Assembly: GCA_038148375.1 (NCBI GenBank)
Contig: JAYQVH010000015.1
Coordinates: forward strand, 10,412-74,411
Direction of reading: 5' to 3'
Source of the DNA: CAWUEX02 sp038148375
Lineage (GTDB): Bacteria; Pseudomonadota; Alphaproteobacteria; Rhodospirillales; Rhodospirillaceae
Length of the DNA stretch: 64,000 nucleotides
Shown here: positions 10,552-19,708 of the stretch, piece after piece
How positions within the stretch are numbered: the first letter of the stretch is position 1
Layout of the letters: the number at the start of each line of letters is the position of its first letter
The notes under the pieces: model-generated
Told to the model about the DNA's origin: nothing
The model's input: the letters and a program-made list of their open reading frames with translations, nothing else
The model's database searches: none
Position numbers and translations under genes: made by a program

Positions 10552-13500
10552 CCGGCCTCATCGAAGCGGCGCTCAGCCACTCCCGCACAGTGCTCTCCAT
10601 GCTGGCGATGATTCTCATCGCCGGCACGATTGCATTGATCGACATCCCCAAGGAAGCCGAACCCGACGTTCCCGTGCCGACGATCTATGTCAGCATGGTC
10701 TACCGGGGAATCTCCCCGGCGGACGGCGAACGCCTGCTGGTGCGCCCGATGGAGCGCGAAATGCGGTCGGTCGAAGGTGTCAAGGAAATCAAGGGCCAAT
10801 CGTACCCCAACGGCGCCAACGTCACGCTCGAATTCGAAGCCGGGTTCGACGTCGACAAAGCATTACAGGACGTACGTGAAGCGGTCGATGTTGCAAAAGC
10901 GGAACTGCCGGCAGGCGCAGAAGAACCGACCGTACACGAAGTCAACATGAGCCTGCTGCCGATCCTGGCGATCAGTCTGTCCGGTGACGTGCCCGAACGC
11001 ACTCTGTTCACCATTGCCAAACGGCTCAAAGACCGGATCGAGGAAATCCCGAGCGTACTGGAAGCCGATATCGCCGGCGACCGGGAAGAGCAGATGGAAG
11101 TGATCATCGATCCAGCGCTGCTGAAGTCCTACGGCATCGACGCCAACGAGTTCACCAACTTCCTCAAGCGCAACAACACGGTGATCGCCGCCGGCGAACT
11201 CGACACCGGGTCGGGCCGCTTCGCCATCAACGTGCCCGGATTGATCGAAGGCGTGGAAGACGTGTTGGAACTCCCCGTGGTCGTCAACCGTGATGCGTCG
11301 ATTACCGTCGGCGATGTCGCCAAGGGGCGGCGCACTTTTAAGGACGCATCGGGATACGCGCGCGTCAACGGCCAGTCTTCGTTAACGCTGGAAGTCTCCA
11401 AGCGCGTCGGCGAGAACATCATCGAAACCGTCGAAGCCGCCCGTGTCGTTGCCGAAGACGATATGAAGAGCTGGCCGCCGGGTATTCAGGTCAACTACTT
11501 CCAAGACAAGTCGAAGATGATCAACGATATGTTGATCGAGTTGCAGAACAACGTCGTGACCGCGGTGCTGCTGGTGATGATCGTTGTCGTCGCCGCACTC
11601 GGCTTGCGCGCCGGGCTGCTGGTGGGCGTGGCCATTCCGGGGTCGTTCCTGATGGGCATTCTGGTGCTCTATTCCGGCGGCATGACCATCAACATGGTCG
11701 TGCTGTTCGGCCTGATCCTCTCTGTCGGCATGCTGGTGGACGGCGCCATTGTCGTGACCGAATACGCCGACCGCAAAATGGCGGAAGGCATGGACCGCCG
11801 CAAAGCCTATGGCTTGGCCGCAAAGCGCATGGCCTGGCCGGTCACGGCCTCGACGGCCACGACCCTCGCCGCTTTCCTGCCGCTGCTGTTCTGGACCGGG
11901 CTGTTCGGCGAATTCATGAAGTACCTGCCGATCACATTGATCGCCACTTTATCGGCTTCGCTGCTGATGGCCTTGATCTTTGTCCCGACACTCGGTGCTC
12001 AGGTCGGCCGTCCGGGTATCGCCAATCCGGACCTGATGAAAGCGATCGCGGCGGGTAATACGAATGACTTCACGTCGTTGCCGGGCCTGACGGGCGCCTA
12101 TGCCCGCGTCTTGAAGCGCGCCCTCAACAACTCGAACAAGGTTCTTATCGGCGCCGTTGCTTTGCTGGTCGGTGCCCAAGCGCTCTACTGGAGCTTTGGC
12201 AAGGGTGTCGAATTCATGCCGGACGCCGAGCCGGAACGCGGCGCCGTGTACGTTCACGCCCGCGGCAACCTGTCCGTCGATGACAAAGACGATCTGACCC
12301 GAAAAGTCGAGCAGCGCATCTTCGACCTGCCCGAATTCAAGACCGTCTACGCCCGCTCTGCGGAAGGCGCCCGCTACCGCGATGGCGGCTCGGCTGACAT
12401 CGTCGGCGCGGTACAGTTTGAATATAAGGATTGGGAAGTCCGCCGTCCTTCAACGGAAGTGGTCGCCGACATGCGCGAGCGTTTGGCCGACCTTCCGGGC
12501 GTCAAGATCGAGATCTGGGAAGAAAGAATGGGCCCGCCGACGGGCCGCCAGTTCCATCTCAACCTCATGGGCGATGATTATGCGGTCCTCGAACGGCACG
12601 TCGAATTGGTCCGCGCCGAAATGGCCCGCATCGGCGGCTTTGTCGATATCGAAGACACGCTGCCGCTGCCGGGGATTGAATGGGAATTGGTGGTCGACCG
12701 CGCGCAGGCCGCCAAGTTCGGCGTCGATATCGGCGCCATTGGCGATATGGTTCAGCTCGTGACGGAGGGCCTCAAGCTCTCCGATTACCGGCCCGACGAT
12801 GCCGATGATGAAGTCGATATCGTCGTGCGCTTTCCCGAGGAATACCGCACCCTCGACGAAATGGACGCCATTCGCGTCACCACGCCGGCCGGCAATGTCC
12901 CGGTGTCGAGTTTCGTCAATCGCGTCGCCAAACAGGACCCGGGCGAGATCAACCGCATCGACGGACGACGCGTTGTATCCATCATCGCCAGCGTCGAGGC
13001 CGGAATCATTCCGGATGCCAAGGTCAGACAGATCGAACAATATCTGCGCGACGCCGCAGAGTGGGACGCGGCGGTGCGCTGGGAATTCAAGGGTGAGGAT
13101 GAAGAGCAGCAAGAATCTGCGGCCTTCCTGAAGAACGCCTTCATGGTCGCGCTGTTCCTGATGGGCGTTATTCTCGTCACCCAGTTTAACAGCTTCTATT
13201 CAGCCTTTCTGATCCTGAGCGCCGTCCTTATGTCGACCATCGGCGTGTTTCTCGGCCTGCTCATCTTTCAGCAGCCTTTCGGCATCATCATGTCCGGAGT
13301 GGGTGTGATTTCGCTCGCCGGAATCGTCGTCAACAACAACATCGTGTTGATCGATACCTACGACCGGCTGAAGAAAGACATCGCCGACCCGATGCAGGCC
13401 ATTCTGCAAACGGGTGTGCAGCGCCTCCGTCCGGTGTTGTTGACCACGATCACGACGGTGCTCGGGTTGATGCCGATGATGTTCAAGCTCAATGTCGATT

Positions 13501-13700
13501 TTGTACAGCGCACCGTTCATGTCGGCGCGCCATCGCTGCAATGGTGGCAGCAGCTCTCCATCGCCATCGTCTGCGGACTGACATTTGCAACCGTGTTGAC
13601 GCTTGTGGTGACGCCGTGCGCACTGAAGTTCCGCACCGACATGCAGGCCAAACTCGCGGCGCGGCGCGGCGGTACGATGGTGAATCAGCCAGCGGAATAG
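10548..13700 (+). CDS. RND efflux transporter permease (AcrB/HAE1-like)
   Basis: A proton-driven inner-membrane pump of 1,050 residues, the usual length. TM1 lies near residues 10-30, followed by the first periplasmic porter loop, TM2-6, a second loop, and TM8-12. The family motif in TM4 reads GMLVDGAIVVTEYADRK. In AcrB two adjacent aspartates carry protons; here the second is Gly (DG), a pattern I associate with other RND subgroups. Last gene of the padR-adaptor-pump operon. Substrates cannot be told from the sequence. A 26-bp tandem array starts four bases after its stop. Confidence 0.95.
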   Translation: MTGLIEAALSHSRTVLSMLAMILIAGTIALIDIPKEAEPDVPVPTIYVSMVYRGISPADGERLLVRPMEREMRSVEGVKEIKGQSYPNGANVTLEFEAGFDVDKALQDVREAVDVAKAELPAGAEEPTVHEVNMSLLPILAISLSGDVPERTLFTIAKRLKDRIEEIPSVLEADIAGDREEQMEVIIDPALLKSYGIDANEFTNFLKRNNTVIAAGELDTGSGRFAINVPGLIEGVEDVLELPVVVNRDASITVGDVAKGRRTFKDASGYARVNGQSSLTLEVSKRVGENIIETVEAARVVAEDDMKSWPPGIQVNYFQDKSKMINDMLIELQNNVVTAVLLVMIVVVAALGLRAGLLVGVAIPGSFLMGILVLYSGGMTINMVVLFGLILSVGMLVDGAIVVTEYADRKMAEGMDRRKAYGLAAKRMAWPVTASTATTLAAFLPLLFWTGLFGEFMKYLPITLIATLSASLLMALIFVPTLGAQVGRPGIANPDLMKAIAAGNTNDFTSLPGLTGAYARVLKRALNNSNKVLIGAVALLVGAQALYWSFGKGVEFMPDAEPERGAVYVHARGNLSVDDKDDLTRKVEQRIFDLPEFKTVYARSAEGARYRDGGSADIVGAVQFEYKDWEVRRPSTEVVADMRERLADLPGVKIEIWEERMGPPTGRQFHLNLMGDDYAVLERHVELVRAEMARIGGFVDIEDTLPLPGIEWELVVDRAQAAKFGVDIGAIGDMVQLVTEGLKLSDYRPDDADDEVDIVVRFPEEYRTLDEMDAIRVTTPAGNVPVSSFVNRVAKQDPGEINRIDGRRVVSIIASVEAGIIPDAKVRQIEQYLRDAAEWDAAVRWEFKGEDEEQQESAAFLKNAFMVALFLMGVILVTQFNSFYSAFLILSAVLMSTIGVFLGLLIFQQPFGIIMSGVGVISLAGIVVNNNIVLIDTYDRLKKDIADPMQAILQTGVQRLRPVLLTTITTVLGLMPMMFKLNVDFVQRTVHVGAPSLQWWQQLSIAIVCGLTFATVLTLVVTPCALKFRTDMQAKLAARRGGTMVNQPAE

Positions 13701-13703
13701 TCA

Positions 13704-13826
13704 GGTGAACCGGCGGAAACGGAAAGTCCGGTGAACCGGCGGAAACGGAAAGTCCGGTGAACCGGCGGAAACGGAAAGTCCGGTGAACCGGCGGAAACGA
13801 AAAGTCCGGTGAAGCGGCGGCCGAGG
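13704..13826. repeat. Tandem 26-bp repeat (4 copies plus a decayed fifth)
   Basis: Units start at 13704, 13730, 13756 and 13782. The first three are identical and the fourth has one change. A fifth copy from 13808 diverges after about ten bases. Each unit contains ggtgaaccggcggaaacg. The period is not a multiple of three and there are no spacers, so it is neither a coding repeat nor a CRISPR. It fills the gap between the convergent pump gene and pssA. Confidence 0.92.
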
Positions 13827-13831
13827 AAAAC

Positions 13832-14650
13832 CTAGTCGTCCGCCTCGGCTTCGGCGAGTTCTTCCTGTGTCGGCCCCCCTCGGCGGGACAGACGCATGAA
13901 GGTGACTATGCTCACCGGAATGCTGGCGAGATACAGCACACCCATAATGCCCAGAGTCACCCAGGTTTCCGTCACCAGGAAGCCGGTGGCGAGGGCAACG
14001 AGAATCATCATCGGCAGGGCGAATTGGCGCGGGACACGCAGCCTCTTAACCGAGAAGGTCGGCACCTTACTGACCATCAGGAATGAGACGACTGCGAGGA
14101 ACGTGCCGACCACGGCCGGATGATTGAACACGCCGGCGTCGAAATAAAACGACAGAATCATCGGCAGGATCGCCAGCCCCGCGGCCGCGGGAGACGGCAC
14201 ACCGGTAAAGTAATTCAGCGCCCAATTTGGCAGGCCCGGATCGCCGATATGGGTGTTAAAGCGCGCCAGTCGGAGCACACAGCACACCGCGTAGAGCAGG
14301 CACAAGGCCCAGCCGATCGTCCCCGCGTGCTGCATCGACCACAGGTACAGGAGCAAGGCCGGCACCATGCCGAAGCTGATGGCATCGGACAGGGAATCGA
14401 GCTCCGCGCCGAACTTGGTGGTCCCGCGCAGTAGGCGCGCGACCAGACCGTCGATGCCATCCATAAAGCAGGCGATGACCAGCGCGATAACGGCGCGCTC
14501 ATAGCTTTCGCCGATGGCGAAGCGGATCGCGGTGAGACCGCTGCACAGCGCCAGGACCGTTAAGATGTTCGGAAACAGCTGATTGAACGGCATGGTCTTG
14601 CGACGACCGCGCGTTTTCTCCTCGACCGAATCCTGCGGCGATTCGGGCAT
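13832..14650 (-). CDS. pssA: CDP-diacylglycerol-serine O-phosphatidyltransferase PssA
   Basis: Makes phosphatidylserine from CDP-diacylglycerol and serine in the inner membrane. The CDP-alcohol phosphotransferase signature is complete: DG at the start, AR two residues on, then G, D and D in DGLVARLLRG and KFGAELDSLSD. Several membrane helices follow. I chose the ATG at 14650 (272 residues) because GGAGGT precedes it and it lies one base after the psd stop; the frame is open to 14779. With psd it forms the two-step route to phosphatidylethanolamine. Confidence 0.94.
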   Translation of the reverse strand: MPESPQDSVEEKTRGRRKTMPFNQLFPNILTVLALCSGLTAIRFAIGESYERAVIALVIACFMDGIDGLVARLLRGTTKFGAELDSLSDAISFGMVPALLLYLWSMQHAGTIGWALCLLYAVCCVLRLARFNTHIGDPGLPNWALNYFTGVPSPAAAGLAILPMILSFYFDAGVFNHPAVVGTFLAVVSFLMVSKVPTFSVKRLRVPRQFALPMMILVALATGFLVTETWVTLGIMGVLYLASIPVSIVTFMRLSRRGGPTQEELAEAEADD

Positions 14651-14651
14651 G

Positions 14652-15371
14652 TTAGCGGACCTCCCCTTCGCGCGCGGTTTCCTTCGATTTCGCATCGGCG
14701 ATGACCGTTTCGCCGGCCACCATTTTCTGGCCCACGGAAACGAGGGGATGAATGCCTTTGGGAAGATAAACATCAACACGGCTGCCGAAGCGGATCATGC
14801 CGATGCGTTCGCCGGTTTGCAGGTGCTGCTCGGCTTGGACGTCGCACCGAATGCGCCGCGCCACCAGTCCGGCGATCTGCACCACGGCAAAAGTCTTTCC
14901 CGTATCGGCTGCGACGAGCAAGCATTGCCGTTCATTGTCGGCGCTCGCTTTATCAAGCGTGGCATTAAGAAACAGGCCCGGCACGTAGACTTCCTTCTCG
15001 ACCGTTCCGGCGATGGGCATGCGGTTCACATGACAGTCGAATACGCTCATGAACACACTGACCCGTGTAAAGGTCGTCGCCGCGAGATCGAGCTCGGGCG
15101 GTCCGTCGCATTCGGTGATGGCCTGGACCACACCGTCCGCCGGACTGATCACGAGTCCTTCGCGTGTCGGCGTGACGCGATCGGGATCGCGGAAGAAATA
15201 GAAACACCACACCGTCAGCCCGACACCGATCACACCGAACGGCGACCAGATCAGCCACAATATGAATGTCACGAAAGCAAACAGCGCGACAAAGCCCGGC
15301 CCCTCCGGATGCAGAGGCGGCAACAGATAGTCTTTCCACGTGATCTCACCGTTGGGCACGGTCATCTCCAC
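14652..15371 (-). CDS. psd: Phosphatidylserine decarboxylase proenzyme Psd
   Basis: Converts phosphatidylserine to phosphatidylethanolamine. The 239-residue product is the short, archaeal/alphaproteobacterial form with two N-terminal membrane helices (FVALFAFVTFILWLIW and a second at about 45-60). Self-cleavage should occur before the serine in RFGSRVDVYLP near the C-terminus, producing the pyruvoyl group. The start is a GTG at 15371 or the ATG two codons later. It is followed directly by pssA, so substrate maker and user are translated together. Confidence 0.94.
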   Translation of the reverse strand: MEMTVPNGEITWKDYLLPPLHPEGPGFVALFAFVTFILWLIWSPFGVIGVGLTVWCFYFFRDPDRVTPTREGLVISPADGVVQAITECDGPPELDLAATTFTRVSVFMSVFDCHVNRMPIAGTVEKEVYVPGLFLNATLDKASADNERQCLLVAADTGKTFAVVQIAGLVARRIRCDVQAEQHLQTGERIGMIRFGSRVDVYLPKGIHPLVSVGQKMVAGETVIADAKSKETAREGEVR

Positions 15372-15458
15372 TGTTCAGGCAAACGCGCGTTTTAAAGTGC
15401 TCAAGTTTAACGGGTTTTGGGGGCGGGGCCCAAGCCCCGTCTCTCTGCCGCTCCGCGC

Positions 15459-16445
15459 CTACAACCGGTCGCGCACCGGCAGAGTAAAGACCTGGCCGGG
15501 ATAAATCAGATCCGGATCTTTGATCTGGTCCCGGTTGGCCTCGTAAATCAGGGTGTACATTACACCTTCGCCGTACACCCGGCGGGCGATCCGCCACAGG
15601 CTGTTGCCCTTGACCACGGTGATCGCGCCCGGACTTGCCGTCGGGTCCGGTGCCTGACGGCTGAATGGCACTTCGACGCGCGCGACGACTGAGCTCTCCG
15701 CATCCAGTTCGTCGGCGCGCACGGTGTGCTGCCCCACCGTCGCACGCTCCGTCGACTCAATGCTCCAGTATCCGGTGCTGTCGACTTCGGCCCGTCCGGC
15801 AAACGTGTTGTCGAGATAGATCTGAACGATGTTACCCGCGCGCGCCTGACCGCTGAGGAACAGTCGGCCCTCATCGTCGTAGTCGACGGTCTCGATGCTC
15901 AGATCGATCGGCCGTTGCTGCGACGGCGCTTGCAGAACTCGGCTGGTGCCGCCGTCGCGCGCCGTTTCGATAATCAGCACATCGCCTTCACCTTCCGGAA
16001 CCGACATCACAACAATTTTTTCGGAGATCAGCGGCGGCATGCCCTCGCGGTCCACGCGCAATGAAAGTTCGTGCGTGCCCGCCGGCAACGGCTGCGACGG
16101 AATAAACACCCACTCACCGCGGCCGTCCGCCGCGATGCGGCCGATTTCGGTTTCGCCGTCGAGAATGATAACCGTGGCGGATGGCGCGGCGCGGCCGGCC
16201 ATTACCGTGTTGCCTTGCGGGTCAATGCGCACCACATCGAAACTCGGACGTACCGGTCCGGAGTTTGCGGGATCGGCGCCGTCCGCCGATGGCACGGACT
16301 CGTCCACCGCCGCCGGTGCCGTGTCCGGCGCCGTCTCACTCGGGTCTTCCAAGGTGAAGTTCAAAACAATGGCGGCAATGACGACGAGAACGCCGACGAT
16401 CGCGACCAGTAACGAGCGGTTCACAATGCCTCTCAGCACGGCCAA
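15459..16445 (-). CDS. LysM domain protein with N-terminal membrane anchor
   Basis: The N-terminus has one membrane helix (LLVAIVGVLVVIAAIVLNF), followed by a Pro/Ala/Asp-rich linker and two Ig-like beta regions. A C-terminal LysM domain (ITVVKGNSLWRIARRVYGEG through IYPGQVFTLP) binds peptidoglycan. The protein should be anchored in the inner membrane with its LysM in the periplasm. The TTG at 16445 has AAGGA five bases upstream; the frame is open to a TTG at 16484. This architecture is common in alphaproteobacteria, and the exact role is not known to me. Confidence 0.85.
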   Translation of the reverse strand: MAVLRGIVNRSLLVAIVGVLVVIAAIVLNFTLEDPSETAPDTAPAAVDESVPSADGADPANSGPVRPSFDVVRIDPQGNTVMAGRAAPSATVIILDGETEIGRIAADGRGEWVFIPSQPLPAGTHELSLRVDREGMPPLISEKIVVMSVPEGEGDVLIIETARDGGTSRVLQAPSQQRPIDLSIETVDYDDEGRLFLSGQARAGNIVQIYLDNTFAGRAEVDSTGYWSIESTERATVGQHTVRADELDAESSVVARVEVPFSRQAPDPTASPGAITVVKGNSLWRIARRVYGEGVMYTLIYEANRDQIKDPDLIYPGQVFTLPVRDRL

Positions 16446-16538
16446 GCGGTTCCTTTTACTAAGGGATTGCGCGCGGCGAAGCAACGCTGCGGTGGTGTAT
16501 TTCCTGTAACTGTGATCGCAACCGCTGCAGGGCGCGGG

Positions 16539-17375
16539 TTAGCGCGCGGCCGACAAGAACGCCACGGTAGCGGCAATTGCGATGGGCAGGAGCGCCACTC
16601 CCATCAGCGCCAACGGATAGGTCGCCGGGCGCAGCGCCGCCGGGCCGAGAGGCAGACGCTTGGCCGTTCCGTCCGCCAGCGGCACGAGGAGCAACAGGGC
16701 CAGGGCAATCGGTGACGTCGGCGCGCCGGGGGCCGCCAGGGCCATCAGCACCGCCAAAAGCGACCCGCCGATCCCGAAGACCGCCGTTAAACCCAGCGGA
16801 AGCGCCAGGACCCACGCAAGCAACAGGTAGCCCAGGACCGCCGCCGCCAGACAATAGGCCGCGGCGGCCGTTTGACCGTCGCCGGACATCTGCCCTGCCA
16901 GTCCGAGACCCAGCGCCAGCATAAAGGCGATCGCCAACAGCGACGGCCCTTCCGGCTGCAACGTGTACATGCGCTTGAACACCGCCCCCCAAACGAGGGC
17001 ATACAGCACCAATCTGATCCAGCCGCCGGCTTCGTCCGGTGGCGCGCCCAAGAGCGCCCCGGTCAGCGTCGCCCAGATCGAGCCGATCGCGAACACGGCC
17101 GCGCAGGCAATCTGCACTTTCAGCCCCGGCTGCACCAGACTGAGCACCAGCCCGAGTAAAAATCCGCCAATGGCAATGTGGACAATCCGACTCGCCGCAT
17201 CGACCGGAACCCAGGGCAGCGGCAGCAGCCAGTGCCAGGCAGCGGCAAACCCGATCAGGATCGCGATAGCCCCGGCGCGGCTGTTGCGCTCACTGCCGAG
17301 CGCCAGACGCAATGCCCCGCCAACGGCAAGGGCGACGCCAAACGGAATAAAATAGGGCAGTAGCGCACTCGCCAC
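16539..17375 (-). CDS. Polytopic membrane protein of unknown function
   Basis: The product of about 278 residues is almost wholly hydrophobic, with roughly nine or ten helices and few charged residues. I recognise no domain. The GTG at 17375 with AAGGA upstream gives a protein that starts in the first helix (ASALLPYFIPFG). The frame stays open to 17486, but the extra N-terminus looks unlike a protein. The cytochrome b561 gene is divergent, starting 128 bases away, so the two could share a control region. Confidence 0.7.
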   Translation of the reverse strand: MASALLPYFIPFGVALAVGGALRLALGSERNSRAGAIAILIGFAAAWHWLLPLPWVPVDAASRIVHIAIGGFLLGLVLSLVQPGLKVQIACAAVFAIGSIWATLTGALLGAPPDEAGGWIRLVLYALVWGAVFKRMYTLQPEGPSLLAIAFMLALGLGLAGQMSGDGQTAAAAYCLAAAVLGYLLLAWVLALPLGLTAVFGIGGSLLAVLMALAAPGAPTSPIALALLLLVPLADGTAKRLPLGPAALRPATYPLALMGVALLPIAIAATVAFLSAAR

Positions 17376-17502
17376 GGCGGAATCCTTGAACCTTAACGGC
17401 CGCGGCGAGATTGCCCCGGCTGGGATTGACCCTTTATTATGACCGCCGAGCGCATAGCAGCCAGCGTTAAACGCGGTCAAGCGCACGGACAGGGGAAGAA
17501 TT

Positions 17503-18246
17503 ATGACGGATCACAGCGACAACGCCCAAACGGCCGGGCGCAAGGTTAAAGTGTGGGATATCTGGGTGCGGCTGTTTCACTGGCTGCTGGTTGCCTTCAT
17601 CCTGCTCAGTTACCTGACCGGGGAGGTCGGCGGGTTTGATTTCACGATGCCGGGCTCGGGCAATTTCGTGTCCAACATGACCCTGCACATGTGGAGCGGC
17701 TTGACCATCTTCGCGCTGCTGGTGTTCCGCATCGTATGGGGCTTCGCCGGCTCGACGACGGCGCGATTCGCCAATTTCCTGCGCGGACCGTCCTCCATCC
17801 TCGACTACGTCAAAACAGTGTTCACCGGCCCGGTGAAATTTTTTGCCGGCCACAACCCGGCCGGCGGCGCCGTCGTTGCCATCATGCTGTTGGCCCTGCT
17901 GGTGCAGGCCGTCACCGGCATGTTCTCGCAGGATGATTCGTTCTTCGCCACCAAGGGCCCGCTGGCCCACCTGATCAGCGATGAAACCAGCAAGGTCATC
18001 ACCGGCCGCCATGAACTGTGGTGGGAATACGTGATTATCACGCTGATCGTCGTGCACATCGCCGCCAACCTGTTCTACTGGCTGGTCAAGAAGCAGGACC
18101 TGATCGTGGCAATGATCACAGGGCGCCGCCGCCTGCCCGAGGGCGAGGCGGAACCGCAGCTGTCCTTCGCCGCCACTTGGCTTGGCGCGGTCATCGCCGT
18201 CGCCGCGGGGATTGCCTCCTGGCTCATTCTGAACAGCGGCGGCTAG
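17503..18246 (+). CDS. Cytochrome b561 family protein
   Basis: A di-haem membrane cytochrome of 247 residues, extended at the C-terminus compared with the short family form. Histidines lie in the first helix (VRLFHWLLVAFIL), in helix two (LHMWSGLTIFALLVFRIVWG) and in a later helix (VVHIAANLFYW), fitting haem ligands. A fifth hydrophobic segment ends the protein (AATWLGAVIAVAAGIASWLI). It converges with the cytochrome c' gene across a shared terminator. Convergent neighbours of this kind suggest, but do not prove, electron exchange between the two. Confidence 0.92.
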   Translation: MTDHSDNAQTAGRKVKVWDIWVRLFHWLLVAFILLSYLTGEVGGFDFTMPGSGNFVSNMTLHMWSGLTIFALLVFRIVWGFAGSTTARFANFLRGPSSILDYVKTVFTGPVKFFAGHNPAGGAVVAIMLLALLVQAVTGMFSQDDSFFATKGPLAHLISDETSKVITGRHELWWEYVIITLIVVHIAANLFYWLVKKQDLIVAMITGRRRLPEGEAEPQLSFAATWLGAVIAVAAGIASWLILNSGG

Positions 18247-18255
18247 CTCATAAAA

Positions 18256-18285
18256 AAAACCGCCGGCACATCGGCCGGCGGTTTT
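18256..18285. terminator. Bidirectional terminator between cytochrome b561 and cytochrome c'
   Basis: A perfect 12-bp stem, aaaaccgccggc at 18256-18267 with gccggcggtttt at 18274-18285, closes a six-base loop. A and T runs on both sides let it work on either strand. Confidence 0.93.
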
Positions 18286-18307
18286 CATTTCATCGGTCGC
18301 GAATGAC

Positions 18308-18745
18308 TTATTCGGTCCGGTAGGTGTCGTGGCAGCTCTTGCAGATGAACATGGCGCCAACCTTAGGACCGGCTGCGGCCATGCCGCCTTCCTTGGCCGC
18401 TGCGGACACTTCCAGGGCCGCGGCTTCAAGCTGCGCGAAACGGGCCGAGAAGTCTTCCCAGTTTGACCAAACGTCGGCTTTCGCCGTCCCGCCGACCACT
18501 TCGTCCTTGAACGCGAGCTGCGCTGCTGCAGCGGCTGCAGCAATGGCATCGGCGTGGTGGGCAAGGTTGTCGCCGTAAGCGACCTTGTTTTGCAGAATCG
18601 CACCCAGTGCGGACGCATTGGCGCCGAGCGACTTCATCAGATTCTGACGGTAATCGATTACGTCTTTATCCTCAGCCTGCGCTGCCGGCAGCCCGGCAAA
18701 CATGACCATCGCGGCGAACGCCGCACTCAAAAGTCTAAACTTCAT
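18308..18745 (-). CDS. Cytochrome c'
   Basis: A periplasmic c-type cytochrome of 145 residues. The signal peptide runs to the AQA-ED junction near residue 25. The body is an Ala-rich four-helix bundle, and the haem motif CKSCH is at the very C-terminus (FICKSCHDTYRTE), as in this family. Cytochromes c' bind NO and may protect against nitrosative stress; that role is family knowledge. It is transcribed towards cytochrome b561. Confidence 0.93.
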   Translation of the reverse strand: MKFRLLSAAFAAMVMFAGLPAAQAEDKDVIDYRQNLMKSLGANASALGAILQNKVAYGDNLAHHADAIAAAAAAAQLAFKDEVVGGTAKADVWSNWEDFSARFAQLEAAALEVSAAAKEGGMAAAGPKVGAMFICKSCHDTYRTE

Positions 18746-18871
18746 TTGTTATCTCCGGCCGAACCCTGTTTCACTGTTACTCTGCCGCGCGGCGGGTATC
18801 GCACACGCGAAAACAGTCGTATTAGCAGTACAGAGTTCCGATTAACCTGACAACCCGGCCCCGACCCCGCC

Positions 18872-19489
18872 ATGTCACATTCCCGTGCCGATTCAAAAGC
18901 CTTCTCTTTGTGTGTGTTTTGCGGCTCCCGGCCGGGAACAGACCCCGATTTCCGGCGATTTGCCGCCGATCTGGGAACGGCGATGGCGGCGCAGGGCGTC
19001 ACCTTGGTGTTCGGCGGCGGCGCCGTCGGCTTGATGGGCGCGGTTGCCGACGCCGTGGTGGCCGGCGGCGGCGAAGCCATCGGCATTATCCCGGAATTCC
19101 TGAGCAGCCGGGAGATCCGCCATGGCGCGGTCAAACTGGAAGTCGTCCCGGACATGCACACCCGCAAGAAACGCATGTTCGAACTGGCGGACGCGTTTTG
19201 CGTTCTGCCGGGCGGTGTCGGCACGCTGGAAGAATTCTTCGAGATCGTCACCTGGCGCCAGTTGTCCGTGCACGCCAAGCCGGTGCTGCTGGCCAACTGG
19301 AACGGCTACTGGGATCATCTGATCGCGCTTGGCGCCGCCATCACCGATGGCGGCTTCGGCTACGGCCCGATGGAGGGTCTCTTCACCGTGGTCACCGGCG
19401 TGGACGATATTCTTCCCGTCGCCGGCGGCAAAATCGCGAAAATGCCCCAGGTTTCGGGGCCTGGGCACCCGAATTTGTCTCAAACGTGA
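18872..19489 (+). CDS. LOG family protein (TIGR00730, cytokinin riboside 5'-monophosphate phosphoribohydrolase type)
   Basis: A 205-residue Rossmann-like protein. It shows VFCGSRPGTDP at the N-terminus, FGGGAVGLMGAVADA, and the signature PGGVGTLEEFFEI that binds the nucleotide phosphate. Such proteins release free base from nucleoside monophosphates; older annotation calls them lysine decarboxylases. It has its own upstream region and is separated from icd by about 220 bases. Confidence 0.92.
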   Translation: MSHSRADSKAFSLCVFCGSRPGTDPDFRRFAADLGTAMAAQGVTLVFGGGAVGLMGAVADAVVAGGGEAIGIIPEFLSSREIRHGAVKLEVVPDMHTRKKRMFELADAFCVLPGGVGTLEEFFEIVTWRQLSVHAKPVLLANWNGYWDHLIALGAAITDGGFGYGPMEGLFTVVTGVDDILPVAGGKIAKMPQVSGPGHPNLSQT

Positions 19490-19652
19490 ACACCTTGCGG
19501 AAAGACCCCTGAAAGCCGGGCCGCCGGGCTTGCGCCGCAACGGGGGCTTGCCCTACTTTCCCGGCACCTCAAGGGGACGGGCCAGGGCGCCGGGGTGCGT
19601 TCAGCCATGTCTGACGACGAAAGAACCATGCGGAACGATCCGCGTCATATAT

Positions 19653-19691
19653 GGCGGGTTCACCCGCATTGAACTTGGCGGGTTCACCCGC
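19653..19691 (+). repeat. Twin hairpin in the icd leader
   Basis: The 15-mer ggcgggttcacccgc occurs at 19653-19667 and again at 19677-19691. Each copy holds a perfect 6-bp stem (gcgggt/acccgc) with only two bases between the arms. The second copy ends 17 bases before the icd start. It may be a leader RNA structure or a protein-binding site. Function is not known. Confidence 0.7.
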
Positions 19692-19708
19692 GCTGAAGGG
19701 AGCCGTAC

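Noticed and set aside
13704..13826. Possible CRISPR array
   Set aside because: The units are directly adjacent with no spacers, and no cas genes are present.
17467..18618. A 383-codon minus-strand frame across cytochrome b561 and the end of cytochrome c'
   Set aside because: It runs through a strong bidirectional terminator and is antisense to a clear cytochrome gene.
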